A stretch of DNA of 64,000 nt from Argentina anserina (taxonomy: Eukaryota > Streptophyta > Magnoliopsida > Rosales > Rosaceae): NCBI RefSeq assembly GCF_933775445.1, contig NC_065878.1, positions 4,672,001 to 4,736,000 on the forward strand, read 5' to 3'. The position numbers were made by a program, and so were the translations under genes. The notes under the pieces were generated by a model. That model did no database searches. It was not told where the DNA came from and saw nothing but the letters and a program-made list of their open reading frames with translations. Below are positions 39,220 through 50,579 of this stretch, piece after piece (the stretch's first letter is position 1; each line of letters begins with the position of its first letter).

Positions 39220-42200
39220 GTATATTGGGTATCTGCATCATCCAGAAATAATACTGACCCATTTGGTAGTTGTGCACATTATAATTACTTGTGTAATTGT
39301 AGACATCTGAATACGACACTGTCTTTGTCTAATGAATTACAGAACTTACTGTACTTCCATGTATATGTATTTCTTGTTTGGAAACATGACAGATATTGTA
39401 GATGTAAATTGATCAGCTTCTAATATGCATAGTTTATAATAAGCAAACAATTCAAGTAGTCGCCAAAGTAGTTGCAATGGTACAATCTTTGTGGACAAAG
39501 AAAATAATTTCTGAAAATTGTCGAGAATTCAGGTAATCTCAGAGGGATTTTTATGTACAGGCAAACTACAGAATTCTTCTGTTGAACCTGGTGTATTGAT
39601 CATAGTTGTCTGCATTCTTTAAAAAAGACTATTGTTATATGGGGATAGTCAATATTTGCGATACATTTTTATTTCAGTTATTGATATTAATGTATGCTAT
39701 AAGATACTCATGCTGTTTATGTAACTTATACTTGATATGAAATTTAGGTTTTTATCAATCTGGAATCAACTCCAGATGCAATGTTTCGCACTGATAATGT
39801 GAAGTATGCATTAATCGGGCTGATGAGGGATCTTCGAGGAATTGCTATGGCCACAAACAGGTAATTAACTGTTGCGTTTTCGAACCAAAGTTCAAGGGTC
39901 CAACAAATTCTTCTCTTACATTTTCTGATTCAATGTCTTCAGTCGCAGAACGTTTGGACTTTTATTTGATTGGCTGTATCCTGCACACATGCCACTTCTA
40001 TTGAAGGGCATCTTGCACTGGTTTGACACACCAGAGGTAGATGATAAACTTATTTATCTATGCATAAGTCAGCACATTATCTTTGTCAACTTAACATTCC
40101 CCTGACTTTCTATGGGTGTTTTGTTTTTCATCTCTGTTTATTTCTTTTTCAAAAGTCTTATTGCTTTACACATACATCTTAAAACTTGTTTTTTTAGGCA
40201 GAATTATGTTGTACCACAATTATTTCGATTCTCCTGAAACAAGGAGCACGCTTCCCCCCCCCCCCCCCCCCCCCCCCCCCCCGCCCCAAAGTTTTGGCCT
40301 TGGTTTTTTAACTTTATCTTTTGATTTCATATTTTTCTTTTCAATCAACATTTTGTCTTTTTACAATTTATGGCCTGCTAAGTTTTGTCCATTTTTATGT
40401 TCTTTCAACGATATGGTGTGTCATTCTTTTAAGTTTTTGCAACCTGGCCATGCAGGTTACTACACCTTTGTTGAAATTCATGGCTGAGTTTGTACAGAAC
40501 AAAGCCCAGCGGTTGACTTTTGACTCATCATCTCCTAATGGCATACTTCTTTTCCGAGAAGTGAGTAAACTGATTGTTGCATATGGGTCAAGGATTTTGT
40601 CTCTTCCAAACGTGGCTGATATATATGCCTTCAAATACAAGGGAATATGGATATCTTTGACTATTCTCACGAAAGGTGAGACATGAACTTGTTTTGTTTA
40701 TATTTAATCTTTCCGAATAACAAGTTACTTTCAATTTATTGTTTTTAGACCCTCGGATGAAATCACTTTGCATGATTATATTGCATGATGTATGCATACA
40801 GTCGTGAAGCTTTTGCCCTGTGGCTTATTTTTGTTTATTTTCTTGCTATTTCTTCGGTATGCCTTTTCATCTGTTCTGCTCGTAATGGTGTAGTTGTGGT
40901 CTGGAATTAGTTAGATCTCTGATCCATGGCTGGCAGTAAATTAAGATAACTGACAAGGGTCTGAAGTTGTGACTGAGATGAGTATGTTCTGAAATAATGT
41001 TAATTGGTTTTAGTAGGTCGCCAGTTTGCTAGAACTAGCAGGGAAATAAATAATGCCTGTTTTCTTTTTCCTTTTCTGTTCTTTTAATTGTTTGTTTGAG
41101 ACTCTAAAAGACAATATGACGTGGTCTTCTCTTTTAATGCTTGTGGTATCATCAGTGTAGTAATACTTTTTCGTAGTTGCTCACTCTTTGATTTCCTGAT
41201 AGAATATTCCCAAAATAGATAGTGCTTCAATAAACTATGTTATCTAATTTAGTATGTTTCTGCCAAACAACACAGCTCTTGCTGGAAACTATGTCAACTT
41301 TGGGGTGTTTGAGCTGTATGGTGATAGAGCACTTTCGGATGTTCTTGATATTGCACTGAAGTTGGCATTGTCAATTCCTTTGGCCGACATATTGGCATTC
41401 CGGAAGGTAGATGAACCTTGTTTCCCTATCTTTTATGTTAGTTTAGAGTTCATATTACTGATAATATTTTCTTTTTAGAAAATTTCCATGAAATTTTTGT
41501 TGTTCTTGGGAGCTACATAATTGTATGCTCTGGTGTTTTTTAGGGAATGTTTTATAAATTATCCATTAATGTGATACTATGGCAACTGAGTGACTTGGAC
41601 TTTGGGAAAGATGAATTTAATATTTTTTCAGAGATTTTATTTTTATGCCATTCTGACACCAATACATGAAGGCGCTAGAGCATAGTCAGCATACCCTTTG
41701 ACCATATTGTTCCGTGACGCCTACTATGGAGTTTGGTTTATACTACAAAACTTTAGTGAAATTTGGTAGCTTTTGGCTTTTAATAATATTAATAATAAAC
41801 ATTGTTGACATTTGTTGAAAATAGGATGCCTCTGCATTGAAAAAATATCTGGGCAATTAGTCTTTTGTTGGAAGTTCTCTGAAGTCAGAACATCAGTAAA
41901 CATTTATTCTCTATAGGTGCTATACAGCTTAAAACGTATGAAACCTTTAGTCCAGCAGTTGAAAATAGACTCATCTTAAATGATATAGTTTGCAATGAAA
42001 ATTGAAGCAAGTGCTGAGCATATTTTTTTTGACTACCTTAATTCGGAAAATGCAAGCACATTTTGTAGATTTTCATAAGAACTTATATAGCCTTAGGTTC
42101 GCTTTTAGCAAGTGAAGAATTTGGAATTAAAAGACTATCAGTAAAAAAATGTTTTATTAGGTTGACCCCAATGGGTAATATATGAAGTGAGATTAAATGC

Positions 42201-44814
42201 AAGTCTGCTTATGCTGTTTGTGTTTGATCTTTGTGAAGTAGCATATCTCATAGATGAAGTTTAAATTAAAATTTGGCTTACTCTAGCACTACATGCTGAA
42301 ATTCTGATATCATTTCTTCTTTATGCTAGAAAAGGTCCAGTGTTTGCATGAGCGCACTAAATTGCTGACATATGAGCATTAAGATTTTTTTTGTCTTGAG
42401 TTTTCATAGTGTAAACTCTGCAAGGTGGAACATTATATGACATTTTGAATTCTCACCTTGTGCAGCTGACAAGAGCCTACTTTGCGTTTTTAGAGGTCTT
42501 ATTCAACAGCCACATAGTTTACATACTGAATATGGATACCAGTACTTTTATGCATATTGTCGGATCTCTTGAATCTGGCCTCAAAGGTCTTGATACAAGT
42601 ATCTCATCACAGGTATGTGTTCTGAAACTATGCCAACTACATTTCTATCTGAGAAGCACTTTTCTAGTTTCACAGACATGTCTCAACTTTTAGGCTGTAA
42701 TTTTGTCTTTGAAAGTATTTTGGGTGGCAAACGTTTTTGGCATATAGTTAATGTGATGTTAGTAGGCATGTTGATGATTGTTAAAAAAAAGAACAAGAAA
42801 AAGGGATGTGATGAAACCGGAATAATGTTATAGTGCATAATTAGCTCCCCCACCCTCCATCACCCTGTATTTAATAACACTGGAAAATCAGTCAGAAAAA
42901 TGTTTCAAGCCATATGCAGAGGAAGCTTAGAATATGGAAAGTACAATTCCCCCTCAAGGGTACAACTGTTAGTTTATAGTTGGAAGTAGCAACAGCCCAC
43001 ATGACACTGTTTTTCTGTGATAAATGCCGACTCCCATCCAGCAAAAAATTACTGTAGTAAAATTAGCCTTCATATATGAGATGGATAGTAGGATTAAAAG
43101 ATGATAAGTTTCATGTAGAACACGTGCCAAATAGTTGAAAAGTTTGTGGTTTCTGCTGATTAACTTCCTTTTATTGACTAGGTTATACCAAAGAAATTAT
43201 TTTAAACCCGTAATCTAAATGTCAGGGCTTTAAATATGTAAAAATATCAATTGATTCTCAATGTCAAATATTCTTGTTCATCTATTGCTTGTCTTCCATC
43301 ATTGTCCATTACTGAAGCCCATAGTTTTTTCGCTCCAGTGTGCGTCCTCTGTTGATAATTTGGCTGCGTTTTATTTTAACAACATTACCATGGGCGAGGC
43401 ACCTACATTACCTACTGCAGTAAATCTTGCTCGTCATATTGCGGACTGCCCCAATTTGTTTCCAGAAGTAAGTCAGGGTGCTGTGCTGTAGTCCGGTGTT
43501 CTTTCGATCTTTTCATGCGAGTTTTTATTTTAATTCTGGTTGGCTAGTAATTCTTAATCAATAATATCAGGGAACCATGCTCGTTCTTCATTAGATTGTA
43601 ATAATGTGCACTATGTTCATCTGCACTATGTTTGTTAATGTCTTCGTTGAGACTGAATTTGAGTTACTATTTTTTTTTCAATCGTTATATTTATCAACTT
43701 TTATTTTTCAATCGTGTCCCTCATCTTTGTTAAACCATTTATGTTTTATTCTCCCCTTTTTGATACTGTCGTAGTGCCGGGTCCACTATGTTTAAACTTC
43801 CATAATTCTGTTAACAGGACATGCTCTGTTACCATAAAGAAATATCAATATTATAGTGCCTAACAAAATGTGATTAGCAGTGCTGTGAGCATGTGATTGA
43901 TAACATATATTATTGTTTGTATAGTAGATGGCGAATTTAACATGCCGTACACTTGATCTCTTTCATCTAGTTTATTATATTTTGAAAGGGCAAATCAGTA
44001 ACATGAGTTCATTCTAATACACAGATACTGAAGACTTTGTTTGAGATTGTTTTGTTCGAGGACTGTGGAAACCAGTGGAGTCTTAGCAGACCAATGCTGA
44101 GCTTAATTCTAATTAGTGAACAGGTGATTCTTATTTTTGAGTATGAATGGTTGAGCTTCATACTTTACAACAGAAACATGGATGCATGCAAATCCTCATT
44201 CAAATGCTTCAAAATTAGTTCATCATTCTATCTTCATCATATACACTAATCGATTTCCTATTTGGTGTGTACATGATTTACATGTTCCTGCAGCAATTTT
44301 TTTTCAATGATAATTTATTGCATTAGAAAATATCATGCTGTTGTCTGTGAAGTTCATTGAGGTATACAACTTTTAGTAATTAGAGAAGCTGGTAGATTCT
44401 TTGAAACTTTGAATTTTACTGAAAGCTGGCCTCTGTCCCTCTGACTCACAGATATTCTCTGATTTGAAAGTACGGATCATGGCTTCTCAGGTTAGTCTCT
44501 GCTCTTCTGACTGTTCAACTTACCGAGGGAAAGATCCATATTATCATATCATTTTGTACTCCATATTGTGATAGGCTTTCCTTGGAAAAGTTTATTACTT
44601 GGTACATGCATTGTTTTAGTGAAATTAAGTTCCTCTGCATCGCTCACTATAAGTATCTGTCTTTGTTGATCTGCAGCCAGCGGATCATCACCAGCGGCTT
44701 TCCCTGTGTTTTGACAAACTTATGGCAGATGTTACTAGGAGCTTGGATTCAAAGAACAGGGACAAGTTCACCCAAAACCTCACTGTATTTAGGAATGAGT
44801 TTCGTGTGAAATAA
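30505..44814 (+). CDS. XPO7: Exportin-7 (XPO7/RanBP16-like) nuclear transport receptor
   Basis: There are 28 coding exons: 30505-30745, 30815-30975, 31080-31145, 32274-32391, 32489-32598, 32693-32788, 33365-33488, 34038-34105, 34915-35001, 35515-35667, 35760-35855, 36036-36095, 36184-36302, 36412-36499, 38227-38331, 38404-38508, 38586-38638, 38742-38805, 38923-39057, 39748-39860, 39943-40036, 40456-40675, 41276-41406, 42466-42612, 43339-43467, 44025-44123, 44452-44490 and 44677-44814. All phases match and give 1,052 residues, close to known plant homologues. The N-terminal importin-beta domain (about residues 15-95) is followed by HEAT/ARM-type helical repeats. The family exports cargo with Ran-GTP. 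The model has no stops. Exon 16 could also start three bases later. A MITE, poly-G and poly-C tracts and a duplicated microsatellite lie in its introns. Confidence 0.95.
34755..34771 (+). repeat. Poly-G run in exportin intron 8
   Basis: Seventeen consecutive G, in the intron between the exons ending at 34105 and starting at 34915. Length is likely variable between individuals and error-prone in sequencing. Confidence 0.95.
36848..37186. mobile_element. PIF/Harbinger-type MITE in exportin intron 14
   Basis: The ends GAGCATCTTTAG and (inverted) GAGCATCTAAAC are flanked by TTA at 36845-36847 and 37187-37189. A 3-bp TTA duplication with GAGCATC ends fits Tourist-like PIF/Harbinger MITEs. It is 339 bp long and AT-rich, with no coding capacity. 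The intron (36500-38226) is the longest in this part of the gene, partly because of it. Confidence 0.85.
37190..38226 (+). other. Remainder of exportin intron 14
   Basis: About 1 kb of intron after the MITE. It holds unclassified repeat-like sequence, and no exon with matching phase was seen. Confidence 0.55.
39048..39210 (+). repeat. Duplicated splice donor with compound (TC)n(AC)n microsatellite
   Basis: The segment CACTTTTGCAAGTATGCTC plus a TC run and an AC run occurs at 39048-39118 and again from 39119. The unit is 71 bp. The first copy contains the end of exon 19 and its donor CAA/GTATGC. The second copy carries an identical potential donor at 39129. Confidence 0.9.
40254..40282 (+). 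repeat. Poly-C run in exportin intron 21
   Basis: Twenty-nine consecutive C, then GCCCC, about 170 bp upstream of the exon 22 acceptor. Its true length is uncertain in any assembly. Confidence 0.95.
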
Positions 44815-45208
44815 CTCGAGCATTTCAGAATATCATCTGTACCTGCAAACGATGTTAAGAGTAATATAATGTTGCATGCTTCCCTAGTTGTAAACATGGA
44901 ATATCTGGTAATCGGAGCAGGCTTCTCTAGTTTGAAGTGGGACTCTGGTGAGAGACAAAGGGAGGCCAAATTTTTGAAGTTCATGGATTTATGGAGCTTG
45001 AAGGTGCACTGTGAATTTTGTGGTGGTTGTATACTTTTGACTGTAGCTGAAGGGGGGAAGATGCTAAGATTTGGAGTCCTGGTGGTTTGTAGATGATAGT
45101 GGTGGGTTTGGCATGTAGTCGGAAAGGCGAGTACTAATATTAGTGGATCATTCTTTTAGACCAAATGTGTACATCTCCTCCAGTTTGTGTTTAGGAATGG
45201 GAAACTAG
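44815..45208 (+). other. Exportin-7 3' untranslated region
   Basis: Sequence after the stop at 44812-44814, without further ORFs of interest; probably the transcript 3' end. Confidence 0.5.
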
Positions 45209-46610
45209 TTGATCTCCTGTACATTAACCTCTACATATTCTTTGTATTTGTTGATAATAGGAAGAAAAAGAAAGGGACTTAATTTCTTGGCTCCAGAATT
45301 TGATGCTTGGTTATCTCAAGATCAGCTGGTAAGGGCATGGATCATCAATTCCATGGAGGCAAGGCTTCATCAGATATTTCAGTTCTATGATTCCGCTGTG
45401 AAAATGTGGAATGCAGTCAAAAGAGTTATGGTGATTTCAAGTAGGGGTGGACGCGGGTCAATGCGGTTCGGTTTTGGACAAGACCCATAACCCAACTCAA
45501 TTTTTAAATTCGGTTCGGTTTTCTCATTTTAGAATTTGTGATCCACAATTCAACCCAACTTGTATAGTTCGGTTTGGTCAGGTTTTTTTTTCGGTTTTAC
45601 CCTTACGTAAAATATGTAATATTAGATATTAATTTCAAAGTACATAGTTTAACATGAATATCAAACATAAAAAGTCCAATTGATTATTCTAAGCTTAATT
45701 AATTCTAACATCTCCATAATCCATATTTAGTTAAGTACAAAAAACACTGCTGCGTTAAAATCAGAGCAGAACTTACAGAATATGAAACATTATCAGAATC
45801 ATTGATCAAAGAATTCAATTCTAGAGTCAAGATACAAAGAGAGGCGACATGAGATAGATGTCAAGGGAGGAGAGATGAGCGAGGGAGGAGCTATATGGAC
45901 TGGTATTGCAGATTAAAGTGAATTTGTAGTAGAGCGTTAAACTAAGGAATAAGAGTTTAGAAGGTGAGAGAGGGTCATAAGTTTTTTTTGTCTGAGAGAC
46001 GAGAGAGGCTGCAAGATTGATTAGGTCAATTAGGTTTATGCTGACTTTAATTTTGTTCATTAATAAAAAAGTAAAAATATTTTTATTTTCGGTTCGATTT
46101 TTTTCGGTTTTCGTTTTTTTTCAGATTCAGTTTGGTTTGGAATGTGGTTTTTTTTTCGGTTTTCGGGTCTGTGTGTCCACCCGTAATCTCAAGAACTATG
46201 CACGAGTTTTCCAAATCAAACAAGAAATTCACGTTCTTCAGCAAGGCAGTCTCTCCTTCATTGAGCATTATGGAAATCTCATAGCAAAGTGGAATGAGCT
46301 AGAGATCTATTGACTTCACACTATTGATGCAACCATAATTTTGAAGAGTGAAGAAGACAAAATCTTTGAGCTTTTGAGGACAGCCTTGGATCTGAGTATG
46401 AGGATCTTAAAAGCCATATTTTGAGCTTCCATCCCTCAACTCAGTAAGTGTTACTATTCAGAGGGAAGAAACTAGGAAGGTCATGAATGGATGGAAGCTC
46501 AAGTCACTGAAAAGTAGAGCTTTTGTTAGTAGCAGGCCATATAGAGGCAAAATGCCGGATTTGGAGTGCACTCATTGCAAGAAAACTGAAATTAAGCATC
46601 TTAAAGACTT
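45209..46610 (+). pseudogene. Ty1/copia gag fragment, interrupted by a hAT element
   Basis: The frame 45209-45440 shows the copia gag pattern (LAPEFDAWLSQDQLVRAWII, then an AVK block). The frame from 46186 continues it (NYARVFQIK, then a QGSLSFIEHY block and a late zinc-knuckle remnant). The two parts are separated exactly by the hAT element at 45442-46185. A one-base slip in an AAAAG run just before the junction, and later stops, show decay. No pol genes or LTRs were found, so this is an isolated gag piece. Confidence 0.8.
45442..46185. mobile_element. Non-autonomous hAT element inside copia gag, 744 bp
   Basis: The ends TAGGGGTGGAC and GTCCACCCGTA are flanked by ATTTCAAG (45434-45441) and ATCTCAAG (46186-46193), an 8-bp duplication with one change. 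The CGGTT-rich subterminal regions match the element at 14924-15612 in style. There is no transposase. The open frame at 46017-46313 runs across its right end and is an artefact of the junction. Confidence 0.9.
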
Positions 46611-46614
46611 AAAC

Positions 46615-46780
46615 ATAATTATATTTTTAATCACATAAATAACTGAATAAAAATAAATAAATATTTAATAATTTAAAACCGACTACACGCTACTTAAGAG
46701 ACCACCTAGCTGTTTAGGCGGTAGGAGGTAGTTGTCCGCTTGGAGGACCGCCCAACCTTTTTTCAAACCTTGATATTAAC
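46615..46780. mobile_element. Fragment of a repeat family seen again at 62.3 and 63.8 kb
   Basis: An AT-rich part followed by a GGCGG/GGACCGCCC-rich end that finishes in CCTTTTTTCAAACC. The end resembles the right end of the repeat at 63617-63862 (GCTTTTTTGAATC). It is probably a truncated DNA-transposon copy. The next ~200 bp contain three drifted copies of a CCAAAGATGCAAT word. Confidence 0.45.
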
Positions 46781-47033
46781 GCATGCTAAGTTTTGAGATT
46801 GGGGTTTGTGTAATACCAAAGATGCAATATATCTACATTAACCATTCCAAGTTTCAAGATAGCTTGTGTAATGCCAAATATGTAATGACAAAACCATTTC
46901 TCCGTAGTTGAAGTGCCAAAGATGCAATCGTGTACTTCAAGATGATGTCTTTTATCATGGGTTTCTTATCGGATGTGATACTAATATGCAGCAAGCAACA
47001 AGTGCAGCTTAGAGTCCATTAAACAGGAACAGC

Positions 47034-48605
47034 ATGAAAGCACAAAGCTCCTAATATATCAATTGTCCCTTCCTCCATGAATCTCTTTATTGCTTTATGA
47101 AATACAAAGTACAAAGCATTACGCTCCACTTCGAAAGGTTCCTCCAAAGGTCTCTGGCTCTCCCAGCTGTCATATGGACATTGAAACCAGTAAGTGTAAG
47201 AACACAAATAGCAAGTTCCAATATTCTAAGAGTATATAGTTAGGAATTTTATTGTTTGCCTGTTATCTGATGGTCCATCTTCATTGTCCTGAAGCTGGAT
47301 ATGTCCAAGATATTAGTTGGTTTTGCACACAACAAAGTGAACAAACGTGTCTAATTGAGGTTTTGCTAAGACAAATCTGTTGAGAATGTATCAAAATCCA
47401 GAACTCAGATCTGTTAAAAGTTTCAAAGATATGCTCGATCTACAGATAAACACTTATAGCGATTCTGCAGTGAGGTTTATGTTGGCAGTTCAGCACTAGG
47501 AGTGACCTTAAAGAAAGGGCTATATACGAGATGAAGAAAATAAAAACTACTGACATGAGTTTGGCATACAATGTTTTCAAACTAGTCATGCATTCTTCTT
47601 CAGAGGGTAATTAAATATAAACCAAAAATTTCCAAAAGCATTGATATAAATCACTATATGTTTAGTTTCATGGATGAACATGTCAAAAAGGCTTTAATGA
47701 ACATATCTATTCCCACGCAGTAGCTTGGAACTGGTTCTATCCCTCCCCTCATGCCAATGCACTGTATGATCCATACCGTAACACCGATTTTTCCTAGGTA
47801 CTAGATAAGTTGGAACTGCAGTAACACGGATATTTTGAACTGAACATAATTCATAAATCTAAGCCTGTAAAGTAAAGTCTAAGAAAGGTACCACAGGACC
47901 ATATTTCTCAGAGCAGAAAGAATCTAAGCATAGACTAAAGCGCATATAGAAAAAGAACCTGATAGACACACACATTCAAACAGAGAAGGCATAGATGATT
48001 TAGCCAATTTCGACAGAACACTCTTCAAGATGTTTTTCCAAATCAACAAGACAGCTGCTACCAAAATAAAGACCAACCACAACGAACCTCAAGCATAAGC
48101 TTTCACCAAAAGAATACAAACTAATATAGCAGCTACCGTCACGTTTTCAAAAAGGCCTTCTCCTGTTAGAAAGACGTTGTAGAGTTCAGCAGTGGCTAAG
48201 ATCTAAAATATGTATATCTCAATCTTCAATAGAAAGTTATTTGAAAATATATGGAAAGAATGATGAACATCTAAACCTGTAGGTATGCGTAGCATTTATG
48301 CGATTATTTATAAATTATAACTATCACACCAAGCCAAAATTGTCTAAACAACTTTGTTTCTACCAAATCATTATCAAGCATGGGCTGAGTGCTTGTGTCT
48401 CTAGTACACACAGATAATGAAGACTTTTCAAATGCATTAAGAAACACATGAAAATGCAGCAATAAGAAAAGGTAGGCCTACGTACTGCAGTCGAATTCGG
48501 AAATAAGATCTCAACAAGAACTGAGTCATGTCCAAATCCATCTGGTAGAGTGATACAGCAATTAGATCAATACCAAGATTGAGCATTGTGCTCCATATTT
48601 TCTTC
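47034..48605 (-). pseudogene. SLD5: SLD5 (GINS complex subunit) pseudogene
   Basis: Minus-strand pieces appear in SLD5 order. 48605-48486 encodes the VSLYQMDLD block and FLLRSY, bounded by a TACAG acceptor and a GTACGT donor. About 48226-48141 starts KIE and has an in-frame stop within its first nine codons. About 48042-47965 has DLEKHLEE and then, after a shift, VLSKL. 47176-47034 has the C-terminal EVERNALYF and KAIKRF blocks. SLD5 is one of four GINS subunits that activate the CMG replicative helicase. The N-terminal third is missing, and the frame is broken at least twice, so no functional protein is possible. A functional SLD5 must lie elsewhere. Confidence 0.75.
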
Positions 48606-49366
48606 CTGTAAAACACATACCCGATTGGGATCAAACAAAAACACAACCACAATGAATACACAAAATTATGCACTCTGCAACAATTAAAATCACCCATATT
48701 CCAATTCAAGCTAACTGAGATCCATACTGAGCTCCAATTCAACCCAACTGAAATCACCCTCAGTTGACCCTTCTCCTTTCTCTCCCGTCCATTCTATTCG
48801 ATTACCTAAATGCTACTGCAAATCTTACTCCTTTAGAGTATCAAGTTGACATGCAGAGTCTGCTTCTTTATCCAAACTAATAATCACTTCCACATGTCTC
48901 CAGATAAAGAAAAGTGTCACTTGCACAACTCAACCGTGCTCCTGATTGAAACAAATGTAGGACTCTCCTCCTAGTTCACAGAACACAAGACCCTTCTCTC
49001 TAGTTCATTAAACTATCTGAATTTCTCAGGATAACAGATTGAATAAAAAGTCCCAAAATTGACATGTGTTTGGTTGATCAACAGAACACCAGTAGTTGCT
49101 CATATCAAGTCTCAATCTTTCTGATTAATTCTTTAATTTTCTATATCAAACGCAAGCCCCAATGAATCAGCAGTCGAATCAACACTTTTGAAGCAGATAG
49201 TTTAACGATTGGTTCAGCAGAAACAAAAACAAAGAATTGAAAACTTACCAGGCACTGAAGATGCAGCACCAAATCAAATATGTCTCAATTGACATGACTT
49301 AAACTAGTACCAACCAAAAAATGCCAAATTAAAAGCTGCTGTATCACTTAATTTCAATTTCATAAT
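48606..49366 (-). other. Region upstream of SLD5 remnant, with a possible exon at 49249-49295
   Basis: On the minus strand an ATG at 49295 begins a 47-nt frame that ends at a CTG/GTAAGT donor (49249). It could be spliced to the exon at 48605, giving a novel, non-SLD5 start. The rest shows no gene. Whether this is a transcribed remnant cannot be told. Confidence 0.35.
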
Positions 49367-50052
49367 GGGTGCGGCTATTGTCATCTTATTATCTACTTTG
49401 TTCGCTTTTTCTACACATTTCACCCCATATTTTAAATTTAATATTAAATTTTCTTATTTCAATCACTTCTTTTTCAAAAAGTGTCCTTAGATGACATATA
49501 TATCGAATTAAAAAGGATAGTTTTTAGAGATAATCTTTCAATTAATTTACACCAATATAAAAAGAATGATAGAATTTCTAAATAGAATTATAATTTGATT
49601 CATATATTTTTTCCTGAACTATATATTTCTTTTTAATTTGTTTTTAGAAAAAATTAAGTGTTTATCTAATATAAATGCCAAAAAATTCATAGATTAACAA
49701 TTTTGAGTTGTGGAAAAAAAAATCGTAGATTATCAATTTTGAGCAATGAAAAAAAATTTATAAAGATGTTATTAAATTAACAATAATGATTTATGATTTG
49801 AATAACGAATTACATATGAATATCGAACAGAAAAAAATGAAAATTAATATTTCATAATAAATTAAGTATTTAGATTTGGTGGAAAAGATTAATATTTCAT
49901 AATAAATTAAGTATTTTTCGTATACATATAATTAATTGATTATGTATTTAAAAAAATTAGTGTACTTAATAGTCATATTACACTTGAGAATCAGTGATTG
50001 AAATTTTTATGGGATGAACAAAGAAATTGGTGGGGTGGCAATAACTGCACCC
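49367..50052. mobile_element. AT-rich Mutator-like MITE, 686 bp, 9-bp TSD
   Basis: The ends GGGTGCGGCTATTG and (inverted) GGGTGCAGTTATTG are flanked by TTTCATAAT (49358-49366) and TTTCACAAT (50053-50061). That is a 9-bp duplication with one change. The interior is strongly AT-rich with a repeated AATATTTCATAATAAATTAA word and no ORF. It lies about 0.5 kb upstream of the PPR start codon. Confidence 0.82.
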
Positions 50053-50579
50053 TTTCACAATATCACAGCAAAGCTACACTCAAAGATCACAAAAAGCTAC
50101 ACTATGAAAAAAAAAACTATGGAAAATGTCTGTTTTTGAATACTTTCATTTTTCTTTGTTGGTCTTATAAACACAAATGAAAGGGCAAAAGGGGAATTCC
50201 ACCGATAAAAACCTCTGAGTTCAGAGGTTGAAGACTTGCTGAAACACCTCAGTTGCCCAAAGACAAGGCCAGAACTTGGTTTCTCTCAGCTCTGAAAGAA
50301 GCAAGCAGAGCCACTCAACTCAAGTGAACCCTTTTCGGTCGTGGGAGTACTCAACAAATGCTCACCCCAAAGGTTTCCTCTTTTTCTTCTTATAAGTCCA
50401 AACCCAGCTGCTGTATTTAACAAAATAGCCTGTTCCGTTTCATTGATTCTAGACTGTAATATTATAGTTTGGTCATTTTATGCATATGGGTTGTGTATTT
50501 GAGTCTCTACTATCCTGGATTCTTGTCCCTTTTTGTCTTACACCCTTTAGTTGTTGTTGTTTTCTTAAGGTTGTTGTTC

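Noticed and set aside
38722..39423. 233-codon frame in exportin-7
   Set aside because: It joins two real exons through their introns and runs across the TC/AC microsatellite, giving Ser-Leu and Thr-His repeats; exon borders and phase explain the real parts.
46017..46313. 98-codon frame at the copia fragment
   Set aside because: It starts inside the hAT element and crosses its right end; only the part after 46185 is gag.
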